A stretch of DNA of 18,301 nucleotides, taken from JBFWUM01 sp050247255. GTDB taxonomy: Bacteria > Acidobacteriota > Vicinamibacteria > Vicinamibacterales > UBA2999. Positions within the stretch are counted from its first letter, which is position 1, and each line of letters opens with the position of its first letter. Made by a program: the position numbers and the translations under genes. The notes beneath the pieces were generated by a model. That model did no database searches. It had not been told where the DNA came from and worked only from the letters and a program-made list of their open reading frames with translations. Below are positions 6,544-15,534 of the stretch, piece after piece. Location of the stretch: the NCBI GenBank assembly GCA_050247255.1, contig JBFWUM010000065.1, positions 1 to 18,301 of the forward strand, written 5' to 3'.

Positions 6544-7107
6544 TTACCTTATCCGTACGCGCAGCGCCGGCTCCGGCGCCTGCAGCTTCTGCAGCAGCAG
6601 CTTCCGCCCGCGCGAGATGCGCGACATCACCGTGCCGATCGGCACGTCAAGCATCTCGGCGATCTCGGCGTAGCTGAACTCCTCCACGTCACGCAGCCAG
6701 ACGGCTTCGCGGAACATCTCCGGCACCGAGTCGAGCGCCGCCTGGAGATCCGCATCCAGGGTGTCGCGCAGCAGGATGCGCTCGGGGGTGTCGAGCGCCA
6801 CAGGTCCCCCCGGCAGGCTGGCAGCCTCCTCCACCCGCTCGCTGTCGACGTCGACCGCCTGGCGCGCGGCGTCGCGCCGGCGGTTCCGCCACGTGTTGTG
6901 CAGGATGGTGTAGAGCCAGGCGCGCAGGTTGGTGCCGCGCGTGAACTGCCCGGCGAAACGCAGCGCCTTGACGACCGTGTCCTGCACGAGGTCCTCGGCA
7001 TCGGCGCGATTGCGCGTCAGCCGCATGGCGGTCCCGAACAACGGATCCAGGTGCGTGAGGACCTCGTCGGCGAACGCCGGATCGGCGGGCGATGGACGGC
7101 CAAACAT
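6544..7107 (-). CDS. ECF-family RNA polymerase sigma factor
   Basis: This 187-residue protein has region 2 at ~16-82 (DPLFGTAMRLTRNRADAEDL, then AWLYTILHNTWRNRRRDA) and region 4 at ~118-175 with the helix-turn-helix EEFSYAEIAEMLDVPIGTVMSRISRGRKLL. Regions 1 and 3 are absent, as expected for ECF factors. It directs RNA polymerase to stress promoters and is paired with the anti-sigma gene 13 bp downstream. The ATG at 7107 gives the standard length. No strong Shine-Dalgarno is seen. Upstream lie a perfect hairpin (7132-7149) and a TACAAT on the minus strand (7194-7199) that may be its -10. Confidence 0.92.
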   Translation of the reverse strand: MFGRPSPADPAFADEVLTHLDPLFGTAMRLTRNRADAEDLVQDTVVKALRFAGQFTRGTNLRAWLYTILHNTWRNRRRDAARQAVDVDSERVEEAASLPGGPVALDTPERILLRDTLDADLQAALDSVPEMFREAVWLRDVEEFSYAEIAEMLDVPIGTVMSRISRGRKLLLQKLQAPEPALRVRIR

Positions 7108-7131
7108 GCGTCAATGACGTCGCCGGCGAGG

Positions 7132-7149
7132 CCGGCACTGAAGTGCCGG
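7132..7149. repeat. Perfect short palindrome, REP-like
   Basis: CCGGCACTGAAGTGCCGG consists of two perfect 8-base arms around GA. It is 25 bp upstream of the ECF sigma start and would be in its 5' leader. It could be a dispersed REP-type hairpin, a translational control stem or an operator. Arms with a GA centre look like interspersed repeats, but other copies cannot be checked here. Confidence 0.5.
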
Positions 7150-7193
7150 GCTCCAAAGAGGACAACCCCCCGCCCAGGACGTTTATTCCTTCG

Positions 7194-7199
7194 ATTGTA
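7194..7199 (-). promoter_or_regulatory. Possible -10 of the ECF sigma operon
   Basis: On the minus strand this reads TACAAT (4-5 of 6 bases to TATAAT), about 87 bp before the sigma start codon. No convincing -35 lies 16-18 bp upstream, and no clear ECF-type GGAAC/GTC pair was identified for autoregulation. A GGAAT follows closely on the same strand. Confidence 0.25.
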
Positions 7200-7297
7200 G
7201 GTGACAGAGGACAGTCGCCGCCGGATCGGTCCGGTATGATGACCGAACAGGCGCAGGCAGGGATGGACGCTTCGGTACATCCTTTGCTGCCGTGCTG

Positions 7298-7336
7298 CCG
7301 CCGGGGCGTGGCCCCGTCAATTGCGGCCCCCGGCGG
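7298..7336. repeat. Nested inverted repeats ahead of the protease-barrel gene
   Basis: CCGCCGGGG (7298-7306) pairs perfectly with CCCCGGCGG (7328-7336) around a 21-base loop. Inside, GGGGC (7303-7307) can instead pair with GCCCC (7311-7315) around GTG. The two stems are mutually exclusive, and the outer one overlaps the proposed -35. It could be an operator or a terminator-like structure for upstream transcription. Confidence 0.45.
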
Positions 7337-7349
7337 TCGGCAGTAAGAT
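7321..7349 (+). promoter_or_regulatory. Candidate sigma-70-type promoter for the protease-barrel gene
   Basis: TTGCGG (7321-7326) and TAAGAT (7344-7349) are separated by exactly 17 bp. A good Shine-Dalgarno AGAGGAG (7382-7388) follows, 6 bases before ATG 7395. The -35 matches only 3 of 6 consensus positions. Confidence 0.4.
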
Positions 7350-7394
7350 CGGCGCCTTCGCAAGCTTCGGCAAAGGGCCAAAGAGGAGAACACC

Positions 7395-10300
7395 ATGAGC
7401 AGCCGCACCACGTGCGGGCTCCGGATCGCAGTGGCCGCCCTGGCGGCCGCGATTCTGTCGGCACCGCTCCCGGCGGCGGCGCAGACGCCCTACATCCCGT
7501 ACTTCGGCAAGAACCAGGTCCGCTACGACAACTTCCGCTGGCAGATCTACACGACGGATCACTTCGAGATCTACTACTACCCGGAAGTCGAGCCGCACCT
7601 CGAACGGATTGCCGGCTACGCCGAGAGCGCGTACCAGCACATCAGCTCCGAGCTGCGCCACGACCTGGCCTTCAAGGTGCCGCTCATCGTCTTCAAGACG
7701 AGCAGCGAGTTCCAGACGCAGAACGTGATCCCGGGCGCCGCGCAGGAAGGCGTCGGCGCGTTCGCCGAACCGCTCCGCCAGCGCATCGTCCTGCCGATCG
7801 ACGATCCACCGGACCTCCTCTACCGCCTCATCGTCCACGAGCTGACGCACCAGTTCGAGTTCGACATCATCCCGACCTCGCTGATCCGGCGCAGCGTGCC
7901 GCTGTGGGTCAACGAAGGACTCTCCGACTACATGACCGGCATCTGGCGGCCGCTCGACCTCGCGTCGGTGCGCGACGCCGCCGTCGCCGACATCGTGCCG
8001 CGCATGAGCCGGATGGAAGACTACGGCGAGTTCAACAACCTGCGCATGGTCTACAACCTCGGGCACGCGGTCTTCGAGTTCATCGAGAGCCGCTGGGGCA
8101 AGGAGGGGCTGCGCCAGTACCTGTTTGCGCTGCGCAAGTCGGTGATCGGCGGCGGCGACGACGCCTACCAGGAGGCGTTCAACCTCTCGTCCGAGGAGTT
8201 CGACCAGCAGTTCGACCGCTACATCAAGGACCGGTTCAAGGCGTTCCGCGACAAGGAGCGGCCGTCGGACTACGGCCGCAACCTGGCGCCGGACCCGGAA
8301 GAAGGGCCGTTCGTCGGCGCGTTCTCGGCCGAGCCGTCGCCGTCGGGCGATCTGATCGCCATCGCGACCGGCAACCGCAAGGAGCGCGAGATGGACATCG
8401 TGCTCGTCTCGGCCACCGACGGCTCCGTCGTCCGCAACATGACCCCGGGCTTCGACCAGGGCATGGGCTTCGACTTCCTGATCCAGCCGGGCGGCCGGTC
8501 GAACACGGTGCCGTGGATCTCGTGGTCGCCGCTCGGCGATCGCATCGCCTACTTCGCGCGGCAGGAGGACTCGCGCACGCTGATCCTGCAGAACGTGCTG
8601 ACCCGCGACATCGAGCAGCGGGTGCGGATGACGACGGTGGACGACCCGGAATCGCCGGACATCTCGCCCGACGGCCGCCGCGTGGCATTCGCGGCGCTGC
8701 AGGGGGCGGTCGGCGACATCTTCCTCGCCGATTTGGAGAGCGGCGAAATCACCAACCTCACCAAGGACGCCTTCGCCGACTCCGGGCCGACCTGGTCGCC
8801 CGATGGCCGCTCGATCATTTACCTCGCCCGGATCAGCGGCAACGAGAAGCTGTTCCGTGTCGACGTCGCCACCGGGGCGAAGACCCAACTGACCTTCGGC
8901 ACGCACGACGATGCGGCGGCGCAGTTCCTGGACGCCGACACCCTCGTGTTCGCCTCGACGGCGACCGACCCGGGACAGCCGATCGACCCGGAGGTGGCGC
9001 GCAACGGCAACATCTACAACATCTGGACGCTCAGCCTGAAGACCGGGGAGCTGCGCCAGTTCACCGACGCCGTGGTCGGCAACGTCTCGCCGGTCATCCT
9101 GCGCGAAGGCAACAACACGTCGCGCATCGCCTTCATCAGCTCGTTCAAGGGCGAGTCCGAGCTCCACGTGCTCGAGCAGCGTGACCCGATCGTCACGGCG
9201 GCGTCGGCCGACTTCGGCTCGGCCGGGCCGGTGATCGACTTCCAGGCGCCGCTCGTCCACACGCTGATTCCGGAGAACCGCCGGCAGAAGGGGACGTTCG
9301 AGAAGATGTTCCTCGACGGCCGGCCGCCGGTAAACGTCGGCGTGACCAGCGGCGGCGACGTCTTCGGCGGATCGGCGGTGACCTTCAGCGACGTGCTCGG
9401 CGACAAGCAGTTCAGCATGTATGCCGCGTCGATCTCGCAGTACCGCACGCTGGCGTTCAACTACACGAACATCGCGCGGCGGTTCAACTACGCGTTCCAG
9501 GGCTTCTCGCAGACGTCGTTCTTCTACGGCAACCTGGAGAACGTCTTCTACGGCAGCGACGTGTCGAGCTTCTTCCTCGACCGCGACAACGCCCTGGCGA
9601 CGCGCACCGTCCGCGGCGGCACCGCGTACGGCATCTGGCCGTTCAGCCGCTATCGCCGGGTCGAGCTGTTCGGCGGCTTCATGCAGTACCGCGAGGAGTT
9701 CAACGACCAGACGGTGCAGGCCTACTCGGAGCAGTTCCAGGAGGAGCAGTTCGGCCGCCGGCTGTTCCAGTCGGGCAACTACGTGCCGCTGGGGCTGGCG
9801 TTCGTCCAGGAGACGACGATCTTCCGCGAGTTCGGGCCGCTCTCGGGCAGCACCATGCGGCTGGCCTACGAGATCGCGCCGAAGATCGGCAACTCGCTGT
9901 CGCGGCAGACCCTCGACGTCGACGCGCGGAAGTACCTCCGCATCGGCACCTCGGGGCTGCTGGCGCTGCGCGCCCGCGGCTTCAAGAGCTGGGGCGACAA
10001 CCCCGACTTCACCTATTTCGGCGGCAACTCGGAAATGCGCGGCTACGAGTACCTCGAGTTCCTCGGCTCGAACTCGGCGTTCCTCAACGCGGAGCTGCGC
10101 TTCCCGCTGATCGAGGCGATGCTGACGCCGATCGGCGTCATGGGCGGGGTCCGCGGCGTGTTCTTCGCCAACATGGGCGGCGGCCACTTCGAGGGGCAAC
10201 CGTTCAAGTGGTGGTCGAACAAGGCCGAGACCTTCACACCGTTCATCGGCGAGCTGATCAACCCGGACAGCGGCACCGTCGAGCAGGTGTTCGGCGAGCC

Positions 10301-10511
10301 GGTGACCATCTCAGGGCTGCGCCTGGTGGATGCCCGCGCCTCCTACGGCATCGGCCTCGAGACGTTCGCCCTCGGCTTCCCCGTCCACTTCGACTGGGCC
10401 TGGCGCACGCTGTTCAACCGTGACTGGGAGGACGCCCTGTTCTTCCGCCAGGGCGGCAGCGAGGAGTTCCGCAAGCCCCGGTTCCAGATGTGGATTGGGT
10501 ATGACTTCTAG
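7395..10511 (+). CDS. Exported HExxH metallopeptidase / TolB-like propeller / Omp85-like barrel fusion
   Basis: This is a 1038-residue protein. The signal peptide (~1-30) ends PLPAAAQ. Residues ~45-270 form a gluzincin (peptidase MA-like) domain with HELTH at 148-152 and the third ligand Glu174 in WVNEGLSDY. Residues ~300-600 contain PD40/TolB-type beta-propeller blades (WSPLGDRIAYF ~376, ISPDGRRVAFA ~431, WSPDGRSIIYL ~470). Residues ~640-1038 are aromatic-rich beta strands of a surface-antigen/Omp85-type barrel with the conserved GGNSEMRGYEYLEF (~875-888), like the loop-6 RGF/RGY motif, ending in Phe (YDF). It should sit in the outer membrane with a protease attached. The substrate is unknown. 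A strong Shine-Dalgarno and the signal peptide fix the start. It shares CTAG with the convergent gene at its stop. Confidence 0.85.
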   Translation: MSSRTTCGLRIAVAALAAAILSAPLPAAAQTPYIPYFGKNQVRYDNFRWQIYTTDHFEIYYYPEVEPHLERIAGYAESAYQHISSELRHDLAFKVPLIVFKTSSEFQTQNVIPGAAQEGVGAFAEPLRQRIVLPIDDPPDLLYRLIVHELTHQFEFDIIPTSLIRRSVPLWVNEGLSDYMTGIWRPLDLASVRDAAVADIVPRMSRMEDYGEFNNLRMVYNLGHAVFEFIESRWGKEGLRQYLFALRKSVIGGGDDAYQEAFNLSSEEFDQQFDRYIKDRFKAFRDKERPSDYGRNLAPDPEEGPFVGAFSAEPSPSGDLIAIATGNRKEREMDIVLVSATDGSVVRNMTPGFDQGMGFDFLIQPGGRSNTVPWISWSPLGDRIAYFARQEDSRTLILQNVLTRDIEQRVRMTTVDDPESPDISPDGRRVAFAALQGAVGDIFLADLESGEITNLTKDAFADSGPTWSPDGRSIIYLARISGNEKLFRVDVATGAKTQLTFGTHDDAAAQFLDADTLVFASTATDPGQPIDPEVARNGNIYNIWTLSLKTGELRQFTDAVVGNVSPVILREGNNTSRIAFISSFKGESELHVLEQRDPIVTAASADFGSAGPVIDFQAPLVHTLIPENRRQKGTFEKMFLDGRPPVNVGVTSGGDVFGGSAVTFSDVLGDKQFSMYAASISQYRTLAFNYTNIARRFNYAFQGFSQTSFFYGNLENVFYGSDVSSFFLDRDNALATRTVRGGTAYGIWPFSRYRRVELFGGFMQYREEFNDQTVQAYSEQFQEEQFGRRLFQSGNYVPLGLAFVQETTIFREFGPLSGSTMRLAYEIAPKIGNSLSRQTLDVDARKYLRIGTSGLLALRARGFKSWGDNPDFTYFGGNSEMRGYEYLEFLGSNSAFLNAELRFPLIEAMLTPIGVMGGVRGVFFANMGGGHFEGQPFKWWSNKAETFTPFIGELINPDSGTVEQVFGEPVTISGLRLVDARASYGIGLETFALGFPVHFDWAWRTLFNRDWEDALFFRQGGSEEFRKPRFQMWIGYDF

Positions 10512-12028
10512 AAGCGCTCCAGCCTCAGCTCGCTCCTGGCGAGGTCCATCGACACGCGGTATTCCGACAGGAACTTGTGCCCGACGATGCCGCCGACCTG
10601 GAAGCCGAGCAGCACGCTCGGCGCGCGCAGGTTGAGGACCACCAGGGAGTAGTTGCGGTAGCGGATCTCGTCGAAGTGCAGGTTCTGCCCCGGCAGCAGG
10701 AAGGCGTCGCGGTCCCAGCCTGAGGTGCCGTAGACGCGCAGCGGCACGCGGCGAATGCCGGGCGCCGTGTCCTTCAGCTGCTCGGCAACCTCCCCGCTGA
10801 TCGAAATCACTTCCCCGCCGGTGTCGACGACGAAATAGCTCGGCATGCTCTCGTTGAGCACGCCGCGGACCATCGCCAGCCGGTGGACGCGCATCGGCAG
10901 CGTGGTACCGCTGGCGTCGGCCGACAGGTCGCGGGCGATCGTCAGCAGCTTGTTCTCGTAGTCGATCGTCATCGACATGCCGAGCGACAGCGGCGAGAAG
11001 CTCTCCCCTTCGCGCCGCGGGATGCCGCGCAGCGCCGGGTTCTTGATCAGCACCGGCAGGTTGCGCACCTGCAACGTGCCGATTTCGAGGCTGTCGAGCC
11101 GCGCCAGCTGCAGCCCGCGCAGGCCGACTTCGCCGACCCCGGCGCTGAGGGTATAGGTGATGGGCCGGACGTTGCGCCGCTGCGCCGTCTCGCGCGAGAT
11201 GACCGTCTCCTCCGACCCGGTGTCGAGGATGAAGTCCATCAGCGGGCTGCCGTTGACGCGCGCCCGCACCACGATTTTGTCGTTGACCAGCCGGAACGGC
11301 ACAGTGTGCCGCATCCGGTTGTCCTCCTCGTCGATCTCGACCGGGGTGCGCCCGCTGAACGCCTCGAGGAACCGGACCTGTGCCCGCGTCCAGGCGGCCT
11401 TGTCGCTGCGGTCCTTGTTCGGCAGCAGGTTGATGAAGTTCGTATAGGCGGCGGCCGCCTCGTCGAAGCGGTGCATCCGCTCGTAGATCTCGCCGATGGA
11501 GGCGTGAATCTCGCCGTCACGCGGCGCCGCGGCCAGCGCCGCCTGCGCCTCCTGCAGCGCCTCGGGGTAACGGCTGCGGGTGGCCAGCGAGCGGGCGATG
11601 CCGTAGCGCGCCCGCGACGACCCGGGCTCGCGGGCGGCCGCCTCGCGGTACGTCGTCTCGGCCTCGTCGAACAGCCCCGCCGACCAGAGCGCATCGGCGT
11701 ACAGCGTCAGCGCCTCGACGTCGTCAGGCGCATCGGCGCGCAGCGCCTCCGCCTTCGCGCGCGCGTCAGCGAACCGCGCCAGCCGCAGCGACGTCTTGAC
11801 CACGCCCTTCTGTGCCCGCCGCGCCAGGTCGGCGTCCTCGGCCCGCGACGCCAGCTCGTAGGCATCGAGCGCCTCGCCGTAGCGGTTCTCCTCCAGCAGC
11901 AGGGTGGCCAGCTGGAACTGCAGCTCCGCCTCGCTGTTGGCGAGGGGCGCCTGGGCGCGAAGCCCGAGGGTGCAGGCGGCGGCGATGGCCGCCAGGGACA
12001 GGGTGAGCCGGACCGACGTGCGCGTCAT
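10508..12028 (-). CDS. Exported TPR protein with two-motif (DTG/DTG) aspartic protease domain
   Basis: This is a 506-residue protein. The signal peptide (~1-26) is MTRTSVRLTLSLAAIAAACT with cleavage near LRAQA. TPR-like helical repeats span ~30-205 (EENRYGEALDAYELA, AGLFDEAETTYREAA, MHRFDEAAAAYTNF). Residues ~240-506 hold an aspartyl protease-like region with FILDTGSEETVIS (Asp269) and FVVDTGGEVISIS (Asp402). Both DTG motifs lie in one chain, as in pepsin, whereas retropepsins carry one. The catalytic activity and substrate are unproven. ATG 12028 is supported by AGGAAGG (12036-12042) 7 bases upstream. It lies 26 bp after the ferredoxin gene and is probably co-transcribed with it. It overlaps the convergent barrel gene by 4 bp. 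Confidence 0.85.
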   Translation of the reverse strand: MTRTSVRLTLSLAAIAAACTLGLRAQAPLANSEAELQFQLATLLLEENRYGEALDAYELASRAEDADLARRAQKGVVKTSLRLARFADARAKAEALRADAPDDVEALTLYADALWSAGLFDEAETTYREAAAREPGSSRARYGIARSLATRSRYPEALQEAQAALAAAPRDGEIHASIGEIYERMHRFDEAAAAYTNFINLLPNKDRSDKAAWTRAQVRFLEAFSGRTPVEIDEEDNRMRHTVPFRLVNDKIVVRARVNGSPLMDFILDTGSEETVISRETAQRRNVRPITYTLSAGVGEVGLRGLQLARLDSLEIGTLQVRNLPVLIKNPALRGIPRREGESFSPLSLGMSMTIDYENKLLTIARDLSADASGTTLPMRVHRLAMVRGVLNESMPSYFVVDTGGEVISISGEVAEQLKDTAPGIRRVPLRVYGTSGWDRDAFLLPGQNLHFDEIRYRNYSLVVLNLRAPSVLLGFQVGGIVGHKFLSEYRVSMDLARSELRLERF

Positions 12029-12054
12029 GGGACCACCTTCCTGGGGTACGGGGT

Positions 12055-12318
<264 letters not shown>

Positions 12319-12345
12319 TGGTGCTCCGAATATTTTTGCCGGGGA

Positions 12346-12351
12346 AGTATA
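12346..12351 (-). promoter_or_regulatory. Probable -10 box of the ferredoxin operon
   Basis: On the minus strand this reads TATACT (5 of 6 to consensus), 27 bases before the GTG start with a Shine-Dalgarno in between. No consensus -35 is seen 17 bp upstream, where the sequence is very GC-rich. Confidence 0.4.
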
Positions 12352-12421
12352 CCGGAGGTGCCGCCGGGCGTCGGGCTGCTTCTGCCGCGCGGGCGCTGGC
12401 GCTCCCGGGCACGGCCGAGGC

Positions 12422-12482
12422 GCGCCCCCTGAGGGCGCCGGGCGCGCTCCTGCTCGTCGTACGTCTCCCGTAACGATTTACG
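12422..12482. repeat. Two small inverted repeats in the ferredoxin/kinase divergent region
   Basis: GCGCCC (12422-12427) pairs with GGGCGC (12433-12438) around CCTGA. CGTAA (12469-12473) pairs with TTACG (12478-12482) around CGAT. They lie in the ~220 bp region between the divergent ferredoxin and kinase genes. The second, AT-richer palindrome is a plausible operator. No other feature is visible in the region beyond the promoters listed. Confidence 0.3.
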
Positions 12483-12531
12483 TTCGACGACGCCGCCTCC
12501 TTGACAGCAGATCCGCCGCAGGGGCCGTCGC

Positions 12532-12537
12532 TATAAT
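12532..12537 (+). promoter_or_regulatory. Perfect TATAAT -10 box of the histidine kinase operon
   Basis: TATAAT ends 5 bases before an ATT codon at 12543, where the in-frame kinase reading frame can first begin; the TAA inside this box (12534-12536) closes the frame upstream. The predicted transcript start is about 12543-12545. A TTGACA at 12501-12506 is 25 bp away, too far for a normal -35 partner. The message would be leaderless or nearly so. Confidence 0.5.
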
Positions 12538-12542
12538 CGCGC

Positions 12543-12950
12543 ATTCGCTCCACCTCCCTGACCACCCGTGTCTTCCTGGCGTGCGCGCTGCTCGCCGCGG
12601 CGTCGCTCGCGTTCGCCTTCGCCTACGTCAACGCGCGCGCGTCGCGTGAGGCGGAGGCGGAGCTGCGCCGCGGCCTCGCCGAAGCCGGCGCGCTCATCGA
12701 CGACAACCGCGCGGCGCTCACCGACACGTTCGTCCGCCTGGCGCGACTCGTCGCCGACCTGCCCAAGCTGAAGGCGGCGGTCGCGACCGCCGATCCGCCG
12801 ACGGTGCAGCCGATTGCTGAGGAGTACCGGCAGGAGATGCGCGCCGACCTCCTGCTGTTGACGCAGCCCGATGGCGGCGTGCTCGGCGCCGTCGGCCCGG
12901 AGTCACACGCGCTCACGGCACTCACCCATCGGCTCGACGGCGTCGAGCAG
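12543..12950 (+). CDS. Sensor histidine kinase, N-terminal part (interrupted by scaffold gap)
   Basis: The frame TTRVFLACALLAAASLAFAF gives a transmembrane helix right at the N-terminus. A charged helical sensor region follows (ARASREAEAELRRGLAEAGA, then VRLARLVADLPKLKAAV), then EEYRQEMRADLLLLTQPDGG, like a dCache or GAF-type periplasmic sensor. It runs into 100 N at 12951. No ATG, GTG or TTG occurs before the helix. Possible starts are ATT 12543 or CTG 12558, both rare, or a base error. The frame is the one in which the hydrophobic segment and charged helices make sense. After the gap the kinase core continues in a different nominal frame, so the true gap is not 100 bases. Confidence 0.72.
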
Positions 12951-13050
12951 NNNNNNNNNNNNNNNNNNNNNNNNNNNNNNNNNNNNNNNNNNNNNNNNNN
13001 NNNNNNNNNNNNNNNNNNNNNNNNNNNNNNNNNNNNNNNNNNNNNNNNNN
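12951..13050. other. Scaffold gap of exactly 100 N inside the kinase gene
   Basis: Exactly 100 unknown bases, the usual placeholder length. The kinase frame before the gap has codons beginning at positions divisible by three (through 12950), while after it codons begin at 13051, so a continuous gene needs a true gap length divisible by three rather than 100. The missing part probably encodes the rest of the sensor domain, a second membrane helix and HAMP or coiled-coil regions. Confidence 0.95.
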
Positions 13051-13754
13051 TCGGTCGCGCGCTTTCAACGCGAGGCGGCGCAGCGCGACCGGCTGTCGTC
13101 GCTCGGCCGCCTGTCGACGGTCATCGCCCACGAGATCCGCAATCCGCTGATGGCCATCAAGGTCTCGCTGCGCGGCCTGCAGGATCCGCACTCCGGTGAT
13201 GCGGAGCGGCTCGACGCGGTGACCGACATCGAGGGCGAGGTCGCCCGCCTCAACCGCATCGTCACCGACGTGCTCGATTTCGCGCGGCCGATCCAGTTCG
13301 AGCTGTCCGACGTCGACGTCAACGACGTGTGCCGCGACTCGGTGGCCGCCGTCTGGCCCGGCGCCGCCGAAGAAGCGGCGACGCTGCAGCTCGAAGATGG
13401 GCTGCCGACGCTGCAGCTCGACGCCGAGCGGCTGCGGACGGCGCTCGTCAACCTGCTGTCGAACGCGCGCCAGGCGGCGGAAGGGGCCGGGCTCCCGGGG
13501 GACGCGGTGACCCTGCGCACGCACCGGAACGGCACGGCGGTCGCCATCGACGTTGCCGATCGCGGCGTCGGCATCGCCTCCGAGGACCTGCCGCACATCT
13601 TCGACCCCTACTACACGACGCGCCGCGCCGGCACCGGCCTCGGGCTGCCGATCGCCAGGAACATCATCGACGGCATGGGCGGACGCATCGGCGTGACCAG
13701 CACCCGCGGCGCGGGCACGACCATCCAGATCGAGTTCCTGGCCGGGGGCGCGGC

Positions 13755-13758
<4 letters not shown>
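13051..13758 (+). CDS. Sensor histidine kinase, catalytic C-terminal part
   Basis: The 235 visible residues contain the complete transmitter. The H-box SLGRLSTVIAHEIRNPLMAI has its phospho-accepting His at codon 13129-13131. The N-box is NLLSNARQAAEG, the G1 box DRGVGI, the F box HIFDPYYTT and the G2 box GTGLGLPIARNII, ending in a beta strand before TGA. It is an NtrB/ZraS-like HisKA plus HATPase_c kinase. Its TGA (13756-13758) overlaps the GTG start of the response regulator (GTGA), so the two are translationally coupled and form a two-component pair. The N-terminal sensor half is separated by the gap. Confidence 0.92.
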
Positions 13759-15124
<1,366 letters not shown>

Positions 15125-15131
<7 letters not shown>

Positions 15132-15169
15132 CGGATTGACGGATTGACGCATTGACGCATTGGCGGATT
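15125..15169 (+). repeat. Octamer tandem array family E, copy 1 (ATTGACGG)
   Basis: About five direct units, ATTGACGG twice, ATTGACGC twice and ATTGGCGG, begin in the last codons of the response regulator. The TGA stop is part of the first unit. Two longer arrays of the same family lie at 16421-16552 and 17080-17168. No inverted partner is seen immediately around this one. Confidence 0.8.
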
Positions 15170-15187
15170 ACGTCGCGCGTGGGGCGC

Positions 15188-15202
15188 TTACCGGTACGGT
15201 AA
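15188..15202. promoter_or_regulatory. Palindrome, candidate upstream activator site
   Basis: TTACCG-GTA-CGGTAA is a perfect 6+3+6 inverted repeat, 67 bp upstream of the proposed -24 element. This is the usual distance for an NtrC-type activator binding site. Assignment to the neighbouring response regulator is inference. Confidence 0.55.
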
Positions 15203-15208
15203 ACGGCG

Positions 15209-15229
15209 CTGCCGCGGCAGGCACTGCCG
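15209..15229. promoter_or_regulatory. Second palindrome cluster (CTGCCG/CGGCAG)
   Basis: CTGCCGCGGCAG (15209-15220) is a perfect 12-base palindrome, and CGGCAG-GCA-CTGCCG (15215-15229) is a perfect 6+3+6 inverted repeat, the same geometry as the palindrome at 15188. Either could be a second, weaker activator site or an operator. Confidence 0.4.
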
Positions 15230-15266
15230 AGAACGTCGTTTGTTGGCAACTCCGCGCCGCCGGCCT

Positions 15267-15283
15267 GCGGCAAGCGGCTTGCT
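15267..15283 (+). promoter_or_regulatory. Candidate sigma-54 (-24/-12) promoter
   Basis: GCGGCAAGCGGCTTGCT has GG at 15269-15270 and GC at 15281-15282 with the exact 10-base interval, plus a perfect TTGCT -12 element and GGCA at -24 (two bases before GG and one after deviate from consensus). Transcription would start near 15294, giving a leader of about 10 bases with GGGAGA (15295-15300) before ATG 15305. Confidence 0.5.
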
Positions 15284-15304
15284 CGCCACGGACCGGGAGA
15301 CTCC

Positions 15305-15534
15305 ATGCCTACGCGCGCACTCATCGTCGCCCTTACCTGTGGCCTGCTGTGGCCGTCGGCCGCGCTTGCGCAAGCCGACCCGGATCGCGTGTTCAACCCG
15401 CGGCAGCCGGACTTCACCGTGATCAACCTGCCGACCTCGCTGCGGATGCCGGTGCACCGCGGCTCGTTCCGCGTGACGCACCGGTTCGGCCGGCCGCTGG
15501 GGCTCGGCGACTTCGGCGACCTCGCCTCGGACCT
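15305..15534 (+). CDS. Signal-peptide outer-membrane barrel protein, DUF5777-like (N-terminal part, cut by gap)
   Basis: The first 76 residues are visible: the signal peptide MPTRALIVALTCGLLWPSAA with cleavage near LAQA, then NLPTSLRMPVHRGSFRVTHRFGRPL and GDFGDLASD. The alternation and the SFRVTHRFGRPL segment fit the DUF5777 beta-barrel family, which I recall from Acidobacteriota and Bacteroidota; its function is unknown. The rest is lost in the 100 N gap. It starts 173 bp after the NtrC-type regulator and has a candidate sigma-54 promoter and activator sites, so it is the likely target of that two-component system. A weak Shine-Dalgarno GGGAGA is present. Confidence 0.72.

Noticed and set aside
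7317..10199. Very long open frame on the minus strand opposite the protease-barrel gene
   Set aside because: High-GC third-position shadow; sequence is Arg/Val/Asp repetitive with no domain, while the plus strand has a signal peptide and clear motifs.
12501..12537. TTGACA and TATAAT as one sigma-70 promoter
   Set aside because: They are 25 bp apart, outside the usual 15-20; only the -10 box is kept.
12871..12950. ATG 12871 as a start reading through the N gap into the kinase core
   Set aside because: The translation before the gap is low-complexity Ser/Arg; the frame one base away gives a membrane helix and sensor helices, so the join through 100 N is an artefact of placeholder length.
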